Shown here: positions 34,371 to 45,200 of the stretch, piece by piece | How positions within the stretch are numbered: position 1 is the stretch's first letter | How the letters are laid out: the number at the start of each line of letters is the position of its first letter | NCBI RefSeq assembly: GCF_033439725.1 | Contig: NW_026944384.1 | Coordinates: forward strand, 4,340,001-4,404,000 | Source of the DNA: Neurospora tetraspora | Taxonomy: Eukaryota; Ascomycota; Sordariomycetes; Sordariales; Sordariaceae | DNA: 64,000 nucleotides | Reading direction: 5' to 3' | The notes under the pieces: model-generated | The model's database searches: none | The model's input: only the letters and a program-made list of their open reading frames with translations | Told to the model about the DNA's origin: nothing | Program-made: the position numbers and the translations under genes

Positions 34371-35939
34371 TGTTGAATAGTAGGTTCGTAGCCACTTGAC
34401 AATGAAAGAGAACAACGGAAACGCGAGCAAGAAAGATGGAAGTTTGTTAATACTTATCAAACGGCGGCGCCTGCCATACACTTATTCACTTATTCCCGTG
34501 AATCACCCCATTCTTTGTCTCGCTTGGTCTCTCCAGGCACCGACGTTGTCCGGGGGGCACCAGTCCGAATATGGCTTTTTGATAGAGGTACCATGATTCC
34601 CTTGACCATCTTAGGTTTGGTTAATGCTACTTGGCGTTACATTGGTGCACCAACCGCATTTATAAGCCAGGTCCGACTTGTGAGAACTGTGCTGGCGTGG
34701 ATCTCACGATCTTGTCTGTGGTGGAGAGATCGATGTTAGACTCGTGAATCTTGGCAGGGCCATCCACACCTTCCTGAATTTGGTGCTTTGCGTTGAAAAA
34801 GAGCTGTATCTGAATGTACCTACCTAGGTAGCTGAAGAAAGAACCGTGCAGATGACAGGGGAGAGTTCTGGGCTGATGATGCGGAAAGTTCGATGTGCTG
34901 GTCGTGCCTTCTCCTATACCTTGACCACCTTCCTTTCACCGCGAGGATGGCCTCGAACTCTCGTCAGCCGGAAAGAACGACCCATTCTTGATTGAAGAGA
35001 AAGTGAAGAGGCAGATTCTTCCTGATGCCAACTGAACAATCCACCTGGGACTTCTCTTCATCCAACGTGCGACATCACTCCAACCACACACCTGTTGGCG
35101 CAAATCGACCGAGGCCCAGATAGTATCGCAATAGCGCTGGGATCTAGGACGAGAATCTCAACTTCTTCACAACAACATGTATCGAGGGCCACTCAGCGAC
35201 ATGGGCGACGGGAGTCGATACGCAGAACCGCCGTACAACGCGATGGTGTAGCGAAACGCTGCATGAAACCTTGTGTATGATACCACCGAACCAACTCGCC
35301 TCACTTTCCTGTTTGGGACTTGGCCTCACGGTGGCTTCAGAGAAGACACACACCACTGTTACCCACTGTCAGCAAAGACAACAACGGCGATGTTGAGAAC
35401 ACTGCATCTCCAAATTCCCACTGTTCATATGTCGTGCAGATTCAGTTCTTCGCCCCGCCACTAGGACCAGTCCGGAGGTCTGGCCCGCTGTGCCACCGGG
35501 AAGCTTTTGCCCGTTGCAGACTTGCACGGCACGTTGCTTGGGAATAATGGAACCTTGACAGTAGCCAGGCCCCCGGATCCTTCAAGTCACCAGCCCTCGG
35601 CGCGCTTACAGCGACGGGATTTGGGAGAAGACCACGCGGTTCTTTCTTCTGTCAACGGGGCCAGAGCCAATGCTGACATGCCGTGAAATTTTCACGTAGT
35701 GAAGCAGTCACTTGCAATTTGTCTTCTTTGCTTGCTTCAGAGTCTCATCTGTCCGCCCACCTTCAACACCATTGCCGTCGTCGGCGCTCTTCCCCCCTGG
35801 ATATCACTCCGGCGCCAACCAACAGCCCCGCGTCACCTTCCGAAAGTCATGGTTTAGGGCTGTTTCCTCCAAGTACACCTCAGTACCCACCCACCACCGA
35901 CAATCTCGGGATATAACAAGACCCTAGTATAGCCCATCC
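34371..35939. other. divergent 1.6-kb intergenic stretch
   Basis: This lies between the GPI-anchor candidate (minus) and the Cys-rich membrane protein (plus), so it contains both promoters. A palindromic CTACCTAGGTAG sits near 34,825. No gene was seen. Confidence 0.5.
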
Positions 35940-37546
35940 ATGACCATGATGGAGGCTTCCATCCGAGTCCAGCGCGTCCTGGCCTTGCTGGTCTGGCTTC
36001 TCATACCGGCCATTGTTACCGTCGCCGCTTATGAGAACTTCCAAGCCGTGGAAACGGGCATCCTGTTGTCTCCTCGATACTTCCAAGAATACGCTGCTTC
36101 AAACGCCAGTCCGCTTGAGAAGCGACAGGGCCAGCTGCAATGTCCTAATGACCAACACTCGTGTATGAGCTACCCATGTGGATCATACATGGCTACAAAG
36201 GCTGACGAGGTGACTCTGTATGACGCTTAGGCCTCGAAATCGGAAACGATGGTGGCAGCTTCTGCTGTGGGAACGACCAGTTGTATGTGCTTCTTCCTCC
36301 TACTTCGCCATGGACTGGTCGCATACATTGGCTGTTGATATTGTTGCGCCAATGCATCCTGCTCATCTTCTTTCTTCCCCTCTCTGATGATGCCGATGCT
36401 AATTAATCAATTCTCAACAGTTGTCAGGCCAATTCAACTGCTTTGACTAAGGCAGCATGTTGCGCCATCGGTTCCAACTGTAGTTCTCCCTGCACGTCAG
36501 GCATGACCTTATGCGCCGCCACAAAAACCATAACAACAGGCGATACATCATCGGTGACTCTCCTGTCAGCTTGTTGCGCCCGCCAATGCAGTATCTCCTT
36601 CTACCTCTGCCCGAAATCCCTCGGTGGCAGTTGTTGCCCATACGGCCAGGCTTGCGCCGAAGGCGGCAAGTGTATCGCGACCATCACGCCCTCGTCCTCA
36701 ATGAGCACTGTAGTCCCGCTCGTCCCTTCAGGTTGCACAACCAGCCAGACCTCCTGCGACGCCAGCATAGGCGGTGGATGCTGTGATCTCACTCAGAGCT
36801 GCACCCAGATCACCGGTAAAGCCTTTTGCGCCGAACGCGCCGCCTCTCCAACCATCAGCGGCATTGCCGAGTTCCACCCCGATCCCGGTCTGAGCGCGGG
36901 GGCCAAAGCGGGTATTGCCATTGGCGTAGTCGTCGGCTTTGGCTTGCTTTTCGGCGTCTTAACATGGTGTTGTCTGCGATCCCGCAGGCGCAGAAGGGCA
37001 AGCGAAGCGGGCGGCGCAACAGCTAGTACCTCACGCCGTTCGGGACCTAGTAGAATCATCGGCGCCATCATCGGTGGAGGAGGGAGAGGACAGCAGCCCA
37101 TGTCCGAAGTCACGTCCGATGTCCAGTCCCGGCCGGGTGGGACTCAAGACTATTTCGGCCCCGAGGCCGCGGTCGGGCCTTACTCTGATTCTAGGTTGCC
37201 TTCGACGGGTACTACACCGGGTGTCGATAGGGACAGCGGAGTTCCGCTCCAGCCGCATGGACCTGGTGATATTGCCGTGCCGGTCGAGATTGATTCGAGG
37301 ATGATGGCGGAACAGGATCATCAGGGGGTTGGGGCCACAGCGTCACCGACGACGCAGTATGGCTCGGCGGCTGGACAGCCTCCTGTTGGTCAAGAAGGGG
37401 TGGAAGAACCACGGTATGAACTGTATGGATCTGGTCCTTTGGATATGGAAGGAGGGCCTGTATCACCGTTGTATACGCCGTCACCGCATACGGAAACAGT
37501 ACGGACGCCATCTCAGGAGGCGCCGAAGCCGGTAGAGAAGTTTTGA
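35940..37546 (+). CDS. Cys-rich type I membrane protein
   Basis: Three exons, 35940-36162, 36231-36282 and 36421-37546, give 466 residues. Residues 1-33 are a signal peptide (hydrophobic VLALLVWLLIPAIVTVAA). A Kex2-like site LEKRQ follows near 57-61, so a short propeptide may be removed. The ectodomain carries many cysteines, including CCGNDQ, ACCAIGSNCSSPC, CCPYGQAC and GGGCCDLTQSC. This pattern is seen in fungal surface proteins whose repeats resemble small Cys-knot or granulin-like units. One transmembrane helix (GIAIGVVVGFGLLFGVLTWCCL) is followed by the stop-transfer RSRRRRR. The cytosolic tail is about 165 residues, Gly/Pro/Ser-rich and apparently disordered. The ligand is unknown; a wall sensor role is possible. 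Three nearby ATGs (35940, 35946, 35949) make the exact start uncertain by three codons. Confidence 0.82.
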
Positions 37547-38047
37547 GACCCTTTCGTGTTGGTAGTGAAGGATAGGTTAGCGTATTAGCAGAATTATAAT
37601 ATAGGAATCAATGTCTGATATCGGAGTCGAGACCGCTTCATATACATCCTAGGTCTTTGCGATGAGAAAGTTGACGCAGCCAGGGGGTTAAAGATGATTC
37701 TGTGCAATTGATACTCAGGATCCTTTTGAGTCAGTCAAGGGAAGAAGTGGACAAAAGAAGAGGGGTTTCAAATTCGCTATGCTTGATTGCTTACTTGCTT
37801 CCCCGCGTTTCATAGAAATGACTCCAAACGAGATATCCCCAAAAACACCACCAGAAACATACCAGAGACGAACGCCATGTGGTTGAGCACCGTGTCCTTA
37901 AAAGATCCGTATCAGGCATACTCGCTCTTTGGATGGTATGACCACGGAGAGGATTCACCACCCATACATTCAATCCCATAAAAATCCAAACAAAAAATCG
38001 ACAACCGACATAAGAAAAGGGGGGTATGTATGACAAAGGACCACATT
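37547..38047. other. convergent 3' spacer
   Basis: 500 bp separate the stop codons of the Cys-rich membrane protein and al-3, which converge. I see nothing beyond 3' untranslated sequence. Confidence 0.6.
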
Positions 38048-39337
38048 TTACTCCTTCTTCCCATTCTCTTGTTGCACATTCTCTTCCTGATGAAGCATAA
38101 TGCGATCCAAGATCTTGTGAATACCCCCACTCCTCCCCCTCCCATCATCAATCTCCTCCGTCATTTTCCTCGCCCTCTCCACCAGCACCTTGATGACCTT
38201 GCGCGTGTACTCAAAGCTGCCCGTGCTCTCCATGTACGCCACCGCATACCTCTTAACCTCCTCATCCGCCGTCTTCTGCTTCAAGATGTTGAGCAGCTGC
38301 ATGTTGCTCGGGTTCGACCGGATGCTGTGGATCACGGGGAAACTGAACTTGCCCTCCGTCAGGTCCTCGCACATGCCCTTGTTGGCCGTGTACTCGCGGT
38401 TCCACAGGTTGTGGTAGTCATCGGCGATCTGGAAGATCAGTCCGATAATGTTGACGAGCGGGACGCAGTCCATCAGCGACCGCGACTCGGCCTGCATCAG
38501 CTTGATTCCCAACCGGAACAGACCGCCCGTCTTGTTGGATACCATCTCCAGGTAGTCGTCCTCCGTGGGGCACGTGAGCGTGTCACGCCAGAAGAGGTCC
38601 ATGCCCTGGCCCCGGTGCAGGTTGAGGAGTTCTTCGGAGAAGATGCTGACGGCTTTGGGGTTCTTGAGCTTTTGCAATTCCTGCAGCGCGTGGAAGTACA
38701 CGTAGTTGGACGTGTTGATGGTCTGCGGGATGCCGAAGATGGAGTGGGCGACGGGGAAACCGCGGCGCAGGACGCTGTTGTCCTCGACGTCGTCGACGAG
38801 CAAAGAGGCTGTGTGGAGCATGCCGATCACCTTGGTGATCACCTCGAGACTTTCGGAGGGCACGTCAAGCCAGGCGTTGAAGGCTTTCACCATCTGCGAT
38901 CGAATGTCCTTGCCCGGGTGCCCATTGAGATAGTCGAATGGACCTGTCAAGACTTTCTCCTTCTCTTCGGACCAGGTGCGCCGCGAGGGGCTGAAGAAGT
39001 CTTCGGTCGCAAACCGGTCCGGATTCGGGGGAGGCTGAGGCGGTTGGGGCGCCATTGTGTATGGGGAGAAGGATGTTGGGAGCATGCTGGAGGGAGTGAT
39101 TTGGGCGACCGAGGCCTTGCGTTTACGGCTTTGCGCCTGGGCAGGGGAGATCCAATTGGAGGGTATGGCGAGGGGGATTGGTTGACCAGGAACGGCTGAT
39201 GTCAAGGGATTAGAAGAGGTCCTCGGAGGGATGATGGCGGATGGGAACTTGTTGTTGATGTTGAAGGGAGCAAAGTCGTCGTTGTTTGAGAGATGGGAAA
39301 GCGGGGCGGGACCAGGTGAGGAGGAAGTTACGGCCAT
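38048..39337 (-). CDS. al-3: geranylgeranyl diphosphate synthase (AL-3)
   Basis: A single exon of 429 residues, close to the length known for Neurospora AL-3. The enzyme condenses farnesyl with isopentenyl diphosphate to give the C20 precursor of carotenoids and of protein geranylgeranylation. The polyprenyl synthase fold has [15 protein letters not shown], the first Asp-rich motif DDVED at 182-186, the arginines of SVLRRG, GGLFRLG near 271 and the second Asp-rich motif FQIADDYHN at 303-310. The N-terminal 120 residues are Pro/Ser-rich and disordered, as in Neurospora. The start MAVTSS was chosen over an upstream in-frame ATG because it matches the known family N-terminus. A large frame on the opposite strand is a shadow. 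The upstream region carries paired CGATA motifs and a TATA-like box, in line with known light induction of al-3. Confidence 0.96.
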   Translation of the reverse strand: MAVTSSSPGPAPLSHLSNNDDFAPFNINNKFPSAIIPPRTSSNPLTSAVPGQPIPLAIPSNWISPAQAQSRKRKASVAQITPSSMLPTSFSPYTMAPQPPQPPPNPDRFATEDFFSPSRRTWSEEKEKVLTGPFDYLNGHPGKDIRSQMVKAFNAWLDVPSESLEVITKVIGMLHTASLLVDDVEDNSVLRRGFPVAHSIFGIPQTINTSNYVYFHALQELQKLKNPKAVSIFSEELLNLHRGQGMDLFWRDTLTCPTEDDYLEMVSNKTGGLFRLGIKLMQAESRSLMDCVPLVNIIGLIFQIADDYHNLWNREYTANKGMCEDLTEGKFSFPVIHSIRSNPSNMQLLNILKQKTADEEVKRYAVAYMESTGSFEYTRKVIKVLVERARKMTEEIDDGRGRSGGIHKILDRIMLHQEENVQQENGKKE

Positions 39338-39446
39338 GGTGACGTGTTCCTTTTCCTTTTTATGTTTATTGGAAAACCGTCGGTACAGGAACATATGAAC
39401 CCCGTGCGTCGTCCGATCAAAAGTGGCCGGCGCTCTGGCTGGCTTC

Positions 39447-39456
39447 TTATAAATAG
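39447..39456 (-). promoter_or_regulatory. TATA-like box of al-3
   Basis: CTATTTATAA on the minus strand, about 110-120 bp upstream of the al-3 start. A palindromic E-box CACGTG lies just upstream, at 39459-39464. Confidence 0.5.
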
Positions 39457-39507
39457 TTCACGTGTTGTGACAACTGAAGCAAGCTTCACAGTCTCTTGGG
39501 CAACGTT

Positions 39508-39531
39508 CGATACCCGCACGCTATGACGATA
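39508..39531 (+). promoter_or_regulatory. paired CGATA motifs, candidate light-response element of al-3
   Basis: CGATA occurs at 39508-39512 and again at 39527-39531 in the same orientation, about 170-195 bp upstream of the al-3 start and 50-85 bp upstream of the TATA-like box. Neurospora al-3 is known to be light-induced through GATA-type sites bound by the White Collar complex, in a proximal element. Assigning this pair to that role is inference from motif and position. Confidence 0.55.
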
Positions 39532-41972
39532 ATACCGCTTGACAGGTCGTGTGCCAATCGGCAGCAATCACTTCGCTATAAGAAGGGGGATTTAAGGCCA
39601 AGAGATCTGTATCTGGGGTCAGCAAATAATCACGCCAACAAGAAGTCGTTCATCCACGATCTTGACACATGCGAGCCATCGCCAGATCAAGAAGGGAAAC
39701 TGCGGGCGACAAATCGGGCCAAGCTCGCTGTAGCATTTATCTCGGATCGCTACCCTGACCTTCCTGCCCTTTTCTTTCCCCTGGCAGTGGATGCAAGTGA
39801 TCGCAAACGCGGAGACTTTTTTGGCGGCCGACGGAGAGAAATGGAACCTCAAGGGCACCTGAAAATAGCGTGGTGGGGTATCAGATGCGGGGAGCTCTCA
39901 CAGGGGCCGCAAGAGCTTCACAAGATCGAACGGGCGATCCCGTCTCGCGCTGCTCTTTGTCGGGAGCTCCCTGCGTGAAACCGGCATCTTCTAGGGATGA
40001 AAAAGGGTAGCTTTCTCACCTTTGCTTTGTGGAAAATGGTGGAAATTTCCGTTATGTCGTTCTTTGTCGGGGATTCAGACCGACTTGAATAAACAGAGAA
40101 TAGGGGTTGAAGTGTTGTTGCTTGTAAGGGGCTCGTCAAAGATGCAGGCGTGGTGCGATATAGCGAACGAGATCGGCCGTTGTGGACCTCGCGCAAATTA
40201 AGAGTATTCCAGAAAAGCGGTCGAATTGTTTCTGCATATGATGAATTCACAACGATGTAGAAAAGGGGACGTCTGCGCACTTTATATCTTGAACATGTGA
40301 GCACTTGACCGCAAGGGATTCAAGGACCGCATGCGTTGACTTTGTGCATGTCTGTCGGCGATGCAATGCGCCGAGTGCATAAAGTGAAGATCATGGAGAA
40401 ACCTCAGAATGTTCAGCTGGATGGGCAAGGCAAGATTGATGTGCGGAGTAACGAAAGACGGAGTACCATGTAAAGGGCTCGATATCACCGTGATGACTTC
40501 GGTCTATTCCAACTTCTCGTGGGTATGTGAACCATGAGATGAGACATCGGCGGAGAAAGCCCCCGAACACATTTGAGAGCGCCATAGTTTAACTTGACTG
40601 CGCGGAGTTGCAGAGCATGAATCACCACTTCATTACTCCGCACTGAACCATGATTCCCGACAAGTTGGATCCGCTGATTCAACTCATCACACACCCCGCA
40701 TCCTCTTACACTTGTGATGCCGAAACATTCATGCGTTTGTCGATCATCTTAAGGATTGTTGATGTTGGTCCGGGTGCCGTCTCGGAGCCCTGTTTGCCCT
40801 CTCCGGAGAATCCACCTCGGATGCAAGGCGGGTGTGCAGGCGGGTGCCTGCCCTGTGCAGCTGAGACGTCGTCCATGTGCCTCGTTGCCGCCCTCCCAGA
40901 TTGCCCAGCGGGAAGCCCGAGGAAACATGCAGCGATGCAGGGCCTCACACAAGTCAACAACCCCACCTCTGCCCACCACTGCCCACCTTCCCGTCGCATG
41001 TGCGCCTGTAACTGCTGTTTCGCGCCCGATAAGGAGTGCGCGCCGTGTTATCAGCTCCGTTCCGGTTGCTGTGGCATCCGGCTTCGGGCAGCTCTGGCAG
41101 CCTGGGTCGAGCCTGCACTGGGCAGCAAGGGACAGCTTATTCCGTTGGTCGGGTTGTTACAAGTAAAACAGCTACATTCTCGTCGTCGGGTCCCTTGGAC
41201 TGCGAGAGACGGACAGACCATAAAATGGAGCTCTTCTTCATCTTTTCATCTTTTCTTATTTTTCACTTTTGCGCAGTTCCCGTCTGCAACTCTCCTCTCC
41301 AGTAGCGGTCCCCTAAAAGTTAGCGCACCGGCTCCCTCCAAATCCCTGGACCGTCGTGGCACCGGCGCCATCACGCTCGCACAAACGAACCAATTCGCAT
41401 CTTGCGGTCAACATCGCCGGATCCACTTCCGCCTCAGGTCCTCGTTTTCAAGCCCAGTCCCAGTCCCGGTCGTCTGGTGACCCCCTGTCTGCGCGCGCAC
41501 ACGCGTGGTGTCAGAGTGCCATTTGGCTTTCAGTTTTGCATCAGACCATCCCATCCGATCTTCCTCTAGCTCTTGCGCCAACTGAACCCCTTCCGCGGCG
41601 GCGCATTTGGGGGACGTCCACTTCTTTCCCCCAAATCCAACCATCACCTCATCGTTCTGAATAGCATCTTTCGACTTCGAATATCGTTCAATAGTGGCCG
41701 TGGGAACGACTAGCGCCAAGAGCCCTTTCCCCTGCTATCACTCCTCTTCTGCCCTGAAGATCTTCGGCGCAGGGGTTGCCGGTCGCATTCAACTTGCGGG
41801 CGTCGCAAAATTACATCATAGGCGATTGGGCGCTGCCCATCTTATTCCAAGTATTACCATCTTCATCGTCGATCGATCGGACATCTTCAGCAACCCCTCT
41901 CCGAATCTGAATCCAAAATCCAACCATATACACACAAACTCCGATCACGATACATACAGACCCAAGTCAACC

Positions 41973-42910
41973 ATGGAGTCTCTACTATCGCTCGCTTTCG
42001 ACAACCTCTCGGCCTTCGAGCCGGCAAAGATCAAGAAGGGTCTAAAACAAGTCGAGGGCTTGCTCGCCCAAATATGCTTATCAGGCCCGGCCAAGAGGGA
42101 ACAAGATGCGGCTGCTGCCGGGGAACAACCACAACTACAGCGCAAGGGCCTAGGCGACCTTGCTGGCGACCCAGCGTTTCGCGAGTTCTTCAAGTTGCAG
42201 GAGGGGTTCGAATGGAATGTCGCCCAGCGCCTGCTCACAACGCTCGACTTTCTGGTGGCCCGGGGCGGCGAGGGGCAGTATGACTTGCTTATCCTCAATG
42301 CTCTGGACCTGATCCAAGGTGTTCTCCTTCTACACCCACCCAGCAAGGTGCTCTTTTCGAGGGCTGCGCACATGAACGTAAGTTGACCATCAGCAAACAC
42401 ACAAAGAAGGCCATCGGAACGTTGACTAACATTCCTTCCCCCAAACTCCAGCTCCTCCTCGACCTAATAGAACCCGTCAACAGCCCCGCCATCCAATGCG
42501 CAACCATCATCACCCTCGTCGTCGCCCTCCTCGACTCCCCCGCCAACGTGCGCGTCTTCGAGCGTCTTGACGGTCTTCTGACTGTTGCGTCTCTTTTCAA
42601 GAGCAGGGAAACCGGCCGCGAAGTCAAGTTCCGCTTGACCGAGTTCCTATACTTTTACCTTACCCCCGAGGCTCCTTCCGCTTCCATGGCGTCGTCACCA
42701 ACATCATCGTCAACACCCACATCACCAACAAGGGATAAGGCCGGTAGCGATACGGCTAGCCAACAGGGCAGCGGGAGCAAAGTCAACGGGGGCGTCACGC
42801 TGTCGGTGGATGTCAAGAAGAGAAAGCTTGATCAGCATCTCCCCGGGGTCGTTGATGCCTTGTTGAGAGACTTGGATCGGTATAAGCCCTTTGGGGGTGT
42901 GTTGAGCTGA
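41973..42910 (+). CDS. cdc14: septation initiation network component Cdc14
   Basis: Two exons, 41973-42377 and 42452-42910, with a 74-nt intron (GTAAGT...CCAG), give 287 residues. The family is that of fission-yeast Cdc14 (not the unrelated Cdc14 phosphatase), partner of the Sid1 kinase in the septation initiation network. Family features are an alpha-helical N-terminus (SLLSLAFDNLSAFEPAKIKKGLKQVEGLLAQ), then FFKLQEGFEWNVAQRLL, LDLIQGVLLLHPPSK, SRAAHMNLLLDLIEP and TEFLYFYLTPE. A Ser/Thr-rich insert (about 230-260) precedes the conserved end DVKKRKLDQHLPGVVDALL. It should act at spindle pole bodies to trigger septum formation. Start context AACCATGG is good. Confidence 0.92.
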
Positions 42911-43534
42911 GCGGGTGCTGTCCAGCTTCCACGAGTTCTCTTCTGTTTCAGTCTTTTCCTTTTTTTTTTTTCTTCTTCATTGGCTTATGATCAACAGCCC
43001 TTGATCAGCATACGACCTTTTCTTTTTATTGTCTTGGCTGGCGGAGCGTGGCGTTTTATACCACTTGCGAATTTGTTATGGGAGACAATGGGCTTGGTCT
43101 ATCTGGCTGTCTGGGTATCCAAGGCACGGTTTGGCTTATATGCTCCTTCGATTTGACGTATGTCCTTGGTATATCCTGGGGTGATACCACTGGGACAAAG
43201 AGGGAAAACACGGTTACAAGTCAAGGGTTTTTTTTTACTATTCCTATACCTTATTGTCTTGTGTTAGTATGGTAATTTTTCTGCATATTAGTAGAAGCAA
43301 AGGCAGGCGGTCAAGGGTCTGGGTGCCTTGTGGAAATGGGCAAAAACGGTGGGCACAATGAGGAAACGAGGAGTAGTTCCGGTAGAATACAATATACCCC
43401 TTCCGCATGTTCAAGCTCCTTGACAAGCTATAACGCAGTGAAGCAAAGGTCGATCATCTCAGGTTCATCAATCCAATCATTCCCATAATCATATAACCAG
43501 CAACCGCAAAGGGCACCTACCAAGACGGCCACCA
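42911..43534. other. convergent 3' spacer
   Basis: This lies between the stop codons of cdc14 (plus) and the Pex24-family gene (minus). T-rich runs near 42,959-42,971 and 43,229-43,236 suit 3' ends. No gene was seen. Confidence 0.6.
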
Positions 43535-45200
43535 CTAATTCAACGCCGCATTGACATTTTTCCTCTTCACCATCCTCACCCATCTCCTCCTTCGCCAACT
43601 TCCCCTCCGACCCATCCCCTCCTCTCCTTCCTCCCAACAGATCGTCGGCCCAATCTTAGGCGTATGCCGACTCTGATCCTGACTCCTCACCGGTGTTTCG
43701 TAATCCCCATCCCCCAACGCCGCTCCCAGGTCGTCGTTATCACCACCGTTACCCCCATTCTCATGCTCATTATAGATATCATACACCCACCTCTCCCCTT
43801 CCGTCTCGACCTCGACCCCGGTAATGATCCGCTCCTCCACCCACTCCCTACTCCAAAGATCCAACGCCCACTTCTTCCCGCTCCACTCCCAACCCTCAGG
43901 CGGCAGCACGTCCTCGAAGAAGCGCGTCCCCGTGGGCCGGTCTCCCGCGATCCGTGCCGCGGATAGGGGGTCGTACGGCGACGGACTGAACAGCCACGGC
44001 TCCCACTCGCCGCTGGTGTCGCTCTGGCGCTGCAGCTCAAAGATCTCCACCTCGCGCGTCTCGGGCGCGTCGTCCAGAATGATGTCCGAGCGGACCCAGG
44101 CGTCGAAAGCGCGTTCGGCTGCTAGCGATGAATCAGGGCTGGGACCGGGCGGGTGGTTCTGGATCTGTTCCAGTTTCTTGTCGTTGTCGTGCACGGCCTG
44201 CGCCGTCGCACTCGGTTGTTCTCCCTTTTCTCCTGCTCCTAGATACTGAGCCTGCCACTCACCAATCAGTCGGGAAACGGTGGGGTGGTTGGACCAGATG
44301 GCGGCCCAGCCGGCGACCAGGCAGATGTAGCGCCAGGGAATCAGGTGGGCGGTGACGGTCATGAGGGCGCAGGCGCCGCAGAGCAACACGAAAATGGCGG
44401 ACGACAAGGCCTCGTCCGAGAAGTTGGTTTTGGGGACAACCAGCGCAATGATCTTGTCGTGGGCCACGCTGTAGTCGTCCATAACGTTCTGCAAGTCGCC
44501 CAGGTTGCGGAAGAAGTCGCGCGACAGCTCCTTGGTCGGCTTGAAGGTGCGGGCGGGCGCTAGGGGAGGGCCGCGGGGGGAGTAGCCTAGGTTGCGGACC
44601 GCGTGGGCTTCGGAGGAGGAGGCGGGCGCTGGGTGTCGCGCGATGAAAGAGGGCACGAAGATGCCGAATAAGGCGATGGCGAGCGGGAGAACGAAGATTA
44701 GGTAGGGGTCTAGGCAGACGAAGGTGTAGACGGCTAGTAGGGACAAGGTGTGCGTGGGCCGTCGCCATGAGAGCACCCGTAGGGCTTTGGCTTGGAATTT
44801 GAAGACGACCCCGATGCGCGCGTTGAAGCGCCGGAAGTTGTTGGACATGGCGCCTACCGTGAAGCCGGGGCGTTCGCCGAAGGCTGAGGGCTCGTTGGCC
44901 CCGCCGGCTTCGCCGCTGCCGTGAGGTTGGCCATCGTCTACGGGGATGACTTGCGCGAGGAGTCTGGTGTATTCAAGTTAGTAACCTCAGAACTGATAAA
45001 TGCAAATATCATGAGCTGGGTAGGAAGTACTTCTCTAGAAGCTTGTCTTGTAAGTTGGCTGCCTTGAGAATCCCCCGTCGCAATGTCCGGGCCGTGGTGG
45101 TCGAGTCGGTGCCGGAGCCCTGTTCCTGTTGACCGTCATCCTCTTCCTGGATTGAGGCGTCATCGCCTGGACCGAGAAAGGCAGCAGCTAAGTCGTCCAT
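43535..45200 (-). CDS. Pex24-family peroxisomal integral membrane protein with dysferlin domain
   Basis: Two exons, 45200-45031 and 44963-43535, with a 67-nt intron (GTACTT...CCAG), give 532 residues. The start is MDDLAAAFLG in good context (AGCCATGG); the frame upstream begins with GTG only. A short acidic N-terminus is followed by hydrophobic segments: LSLLAVYTFVCLDPYLIFVLP near 125-150 and then LIPWRYICLVAGWAAIW, with FVLLCGACALMTV before it. The C-terminal half carries the dysferlin-type DysF region, including WEPWLFSPSPYDPLSAARI and PPEGWEWSGKKWALD, then WVEERIITGVEVETEGERWVYDI. This arrangement is that of yeast Pex28-Pex32 and Yarrowia Pex24, which control peroxisome number, size and ER contact. 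Which paralogue it matches is unclear. The last 40 residues are unusually Arg/Lys- and Gly-rich. Confidence 0.88.

Larger units (their letters stand above)
39338..41972. other. divergent 2.6-kb region between al-3 and cdc14
   Basis: This holds the al-3 promoter at its left end and a long leader or promoter for the plus-strand cdc14 gene at its right end. A 276-codon plus-strand frame at 40650-41480 lacks any domain and overlaps other frames of similar length; I do not accept it as a gene. Confidence 0.5.

Noticed and set aside
38030-39199. 389-codon plus-strand frame opposite al-3
   Set aside because: It is the antisense shadow of the al-3 coding sequence, with a His/Arg/Val/Asp-rich composition typical of reversed GC-rich codons and no domain.
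40650-41480. 276-codon plus-strand frame between al-3 and cdc14
   Set aside because: No domain or signal sequence. Composition changes abruptly along it, and two other frames run over the same bases. It most likely belongs to leader or promoter DNA.
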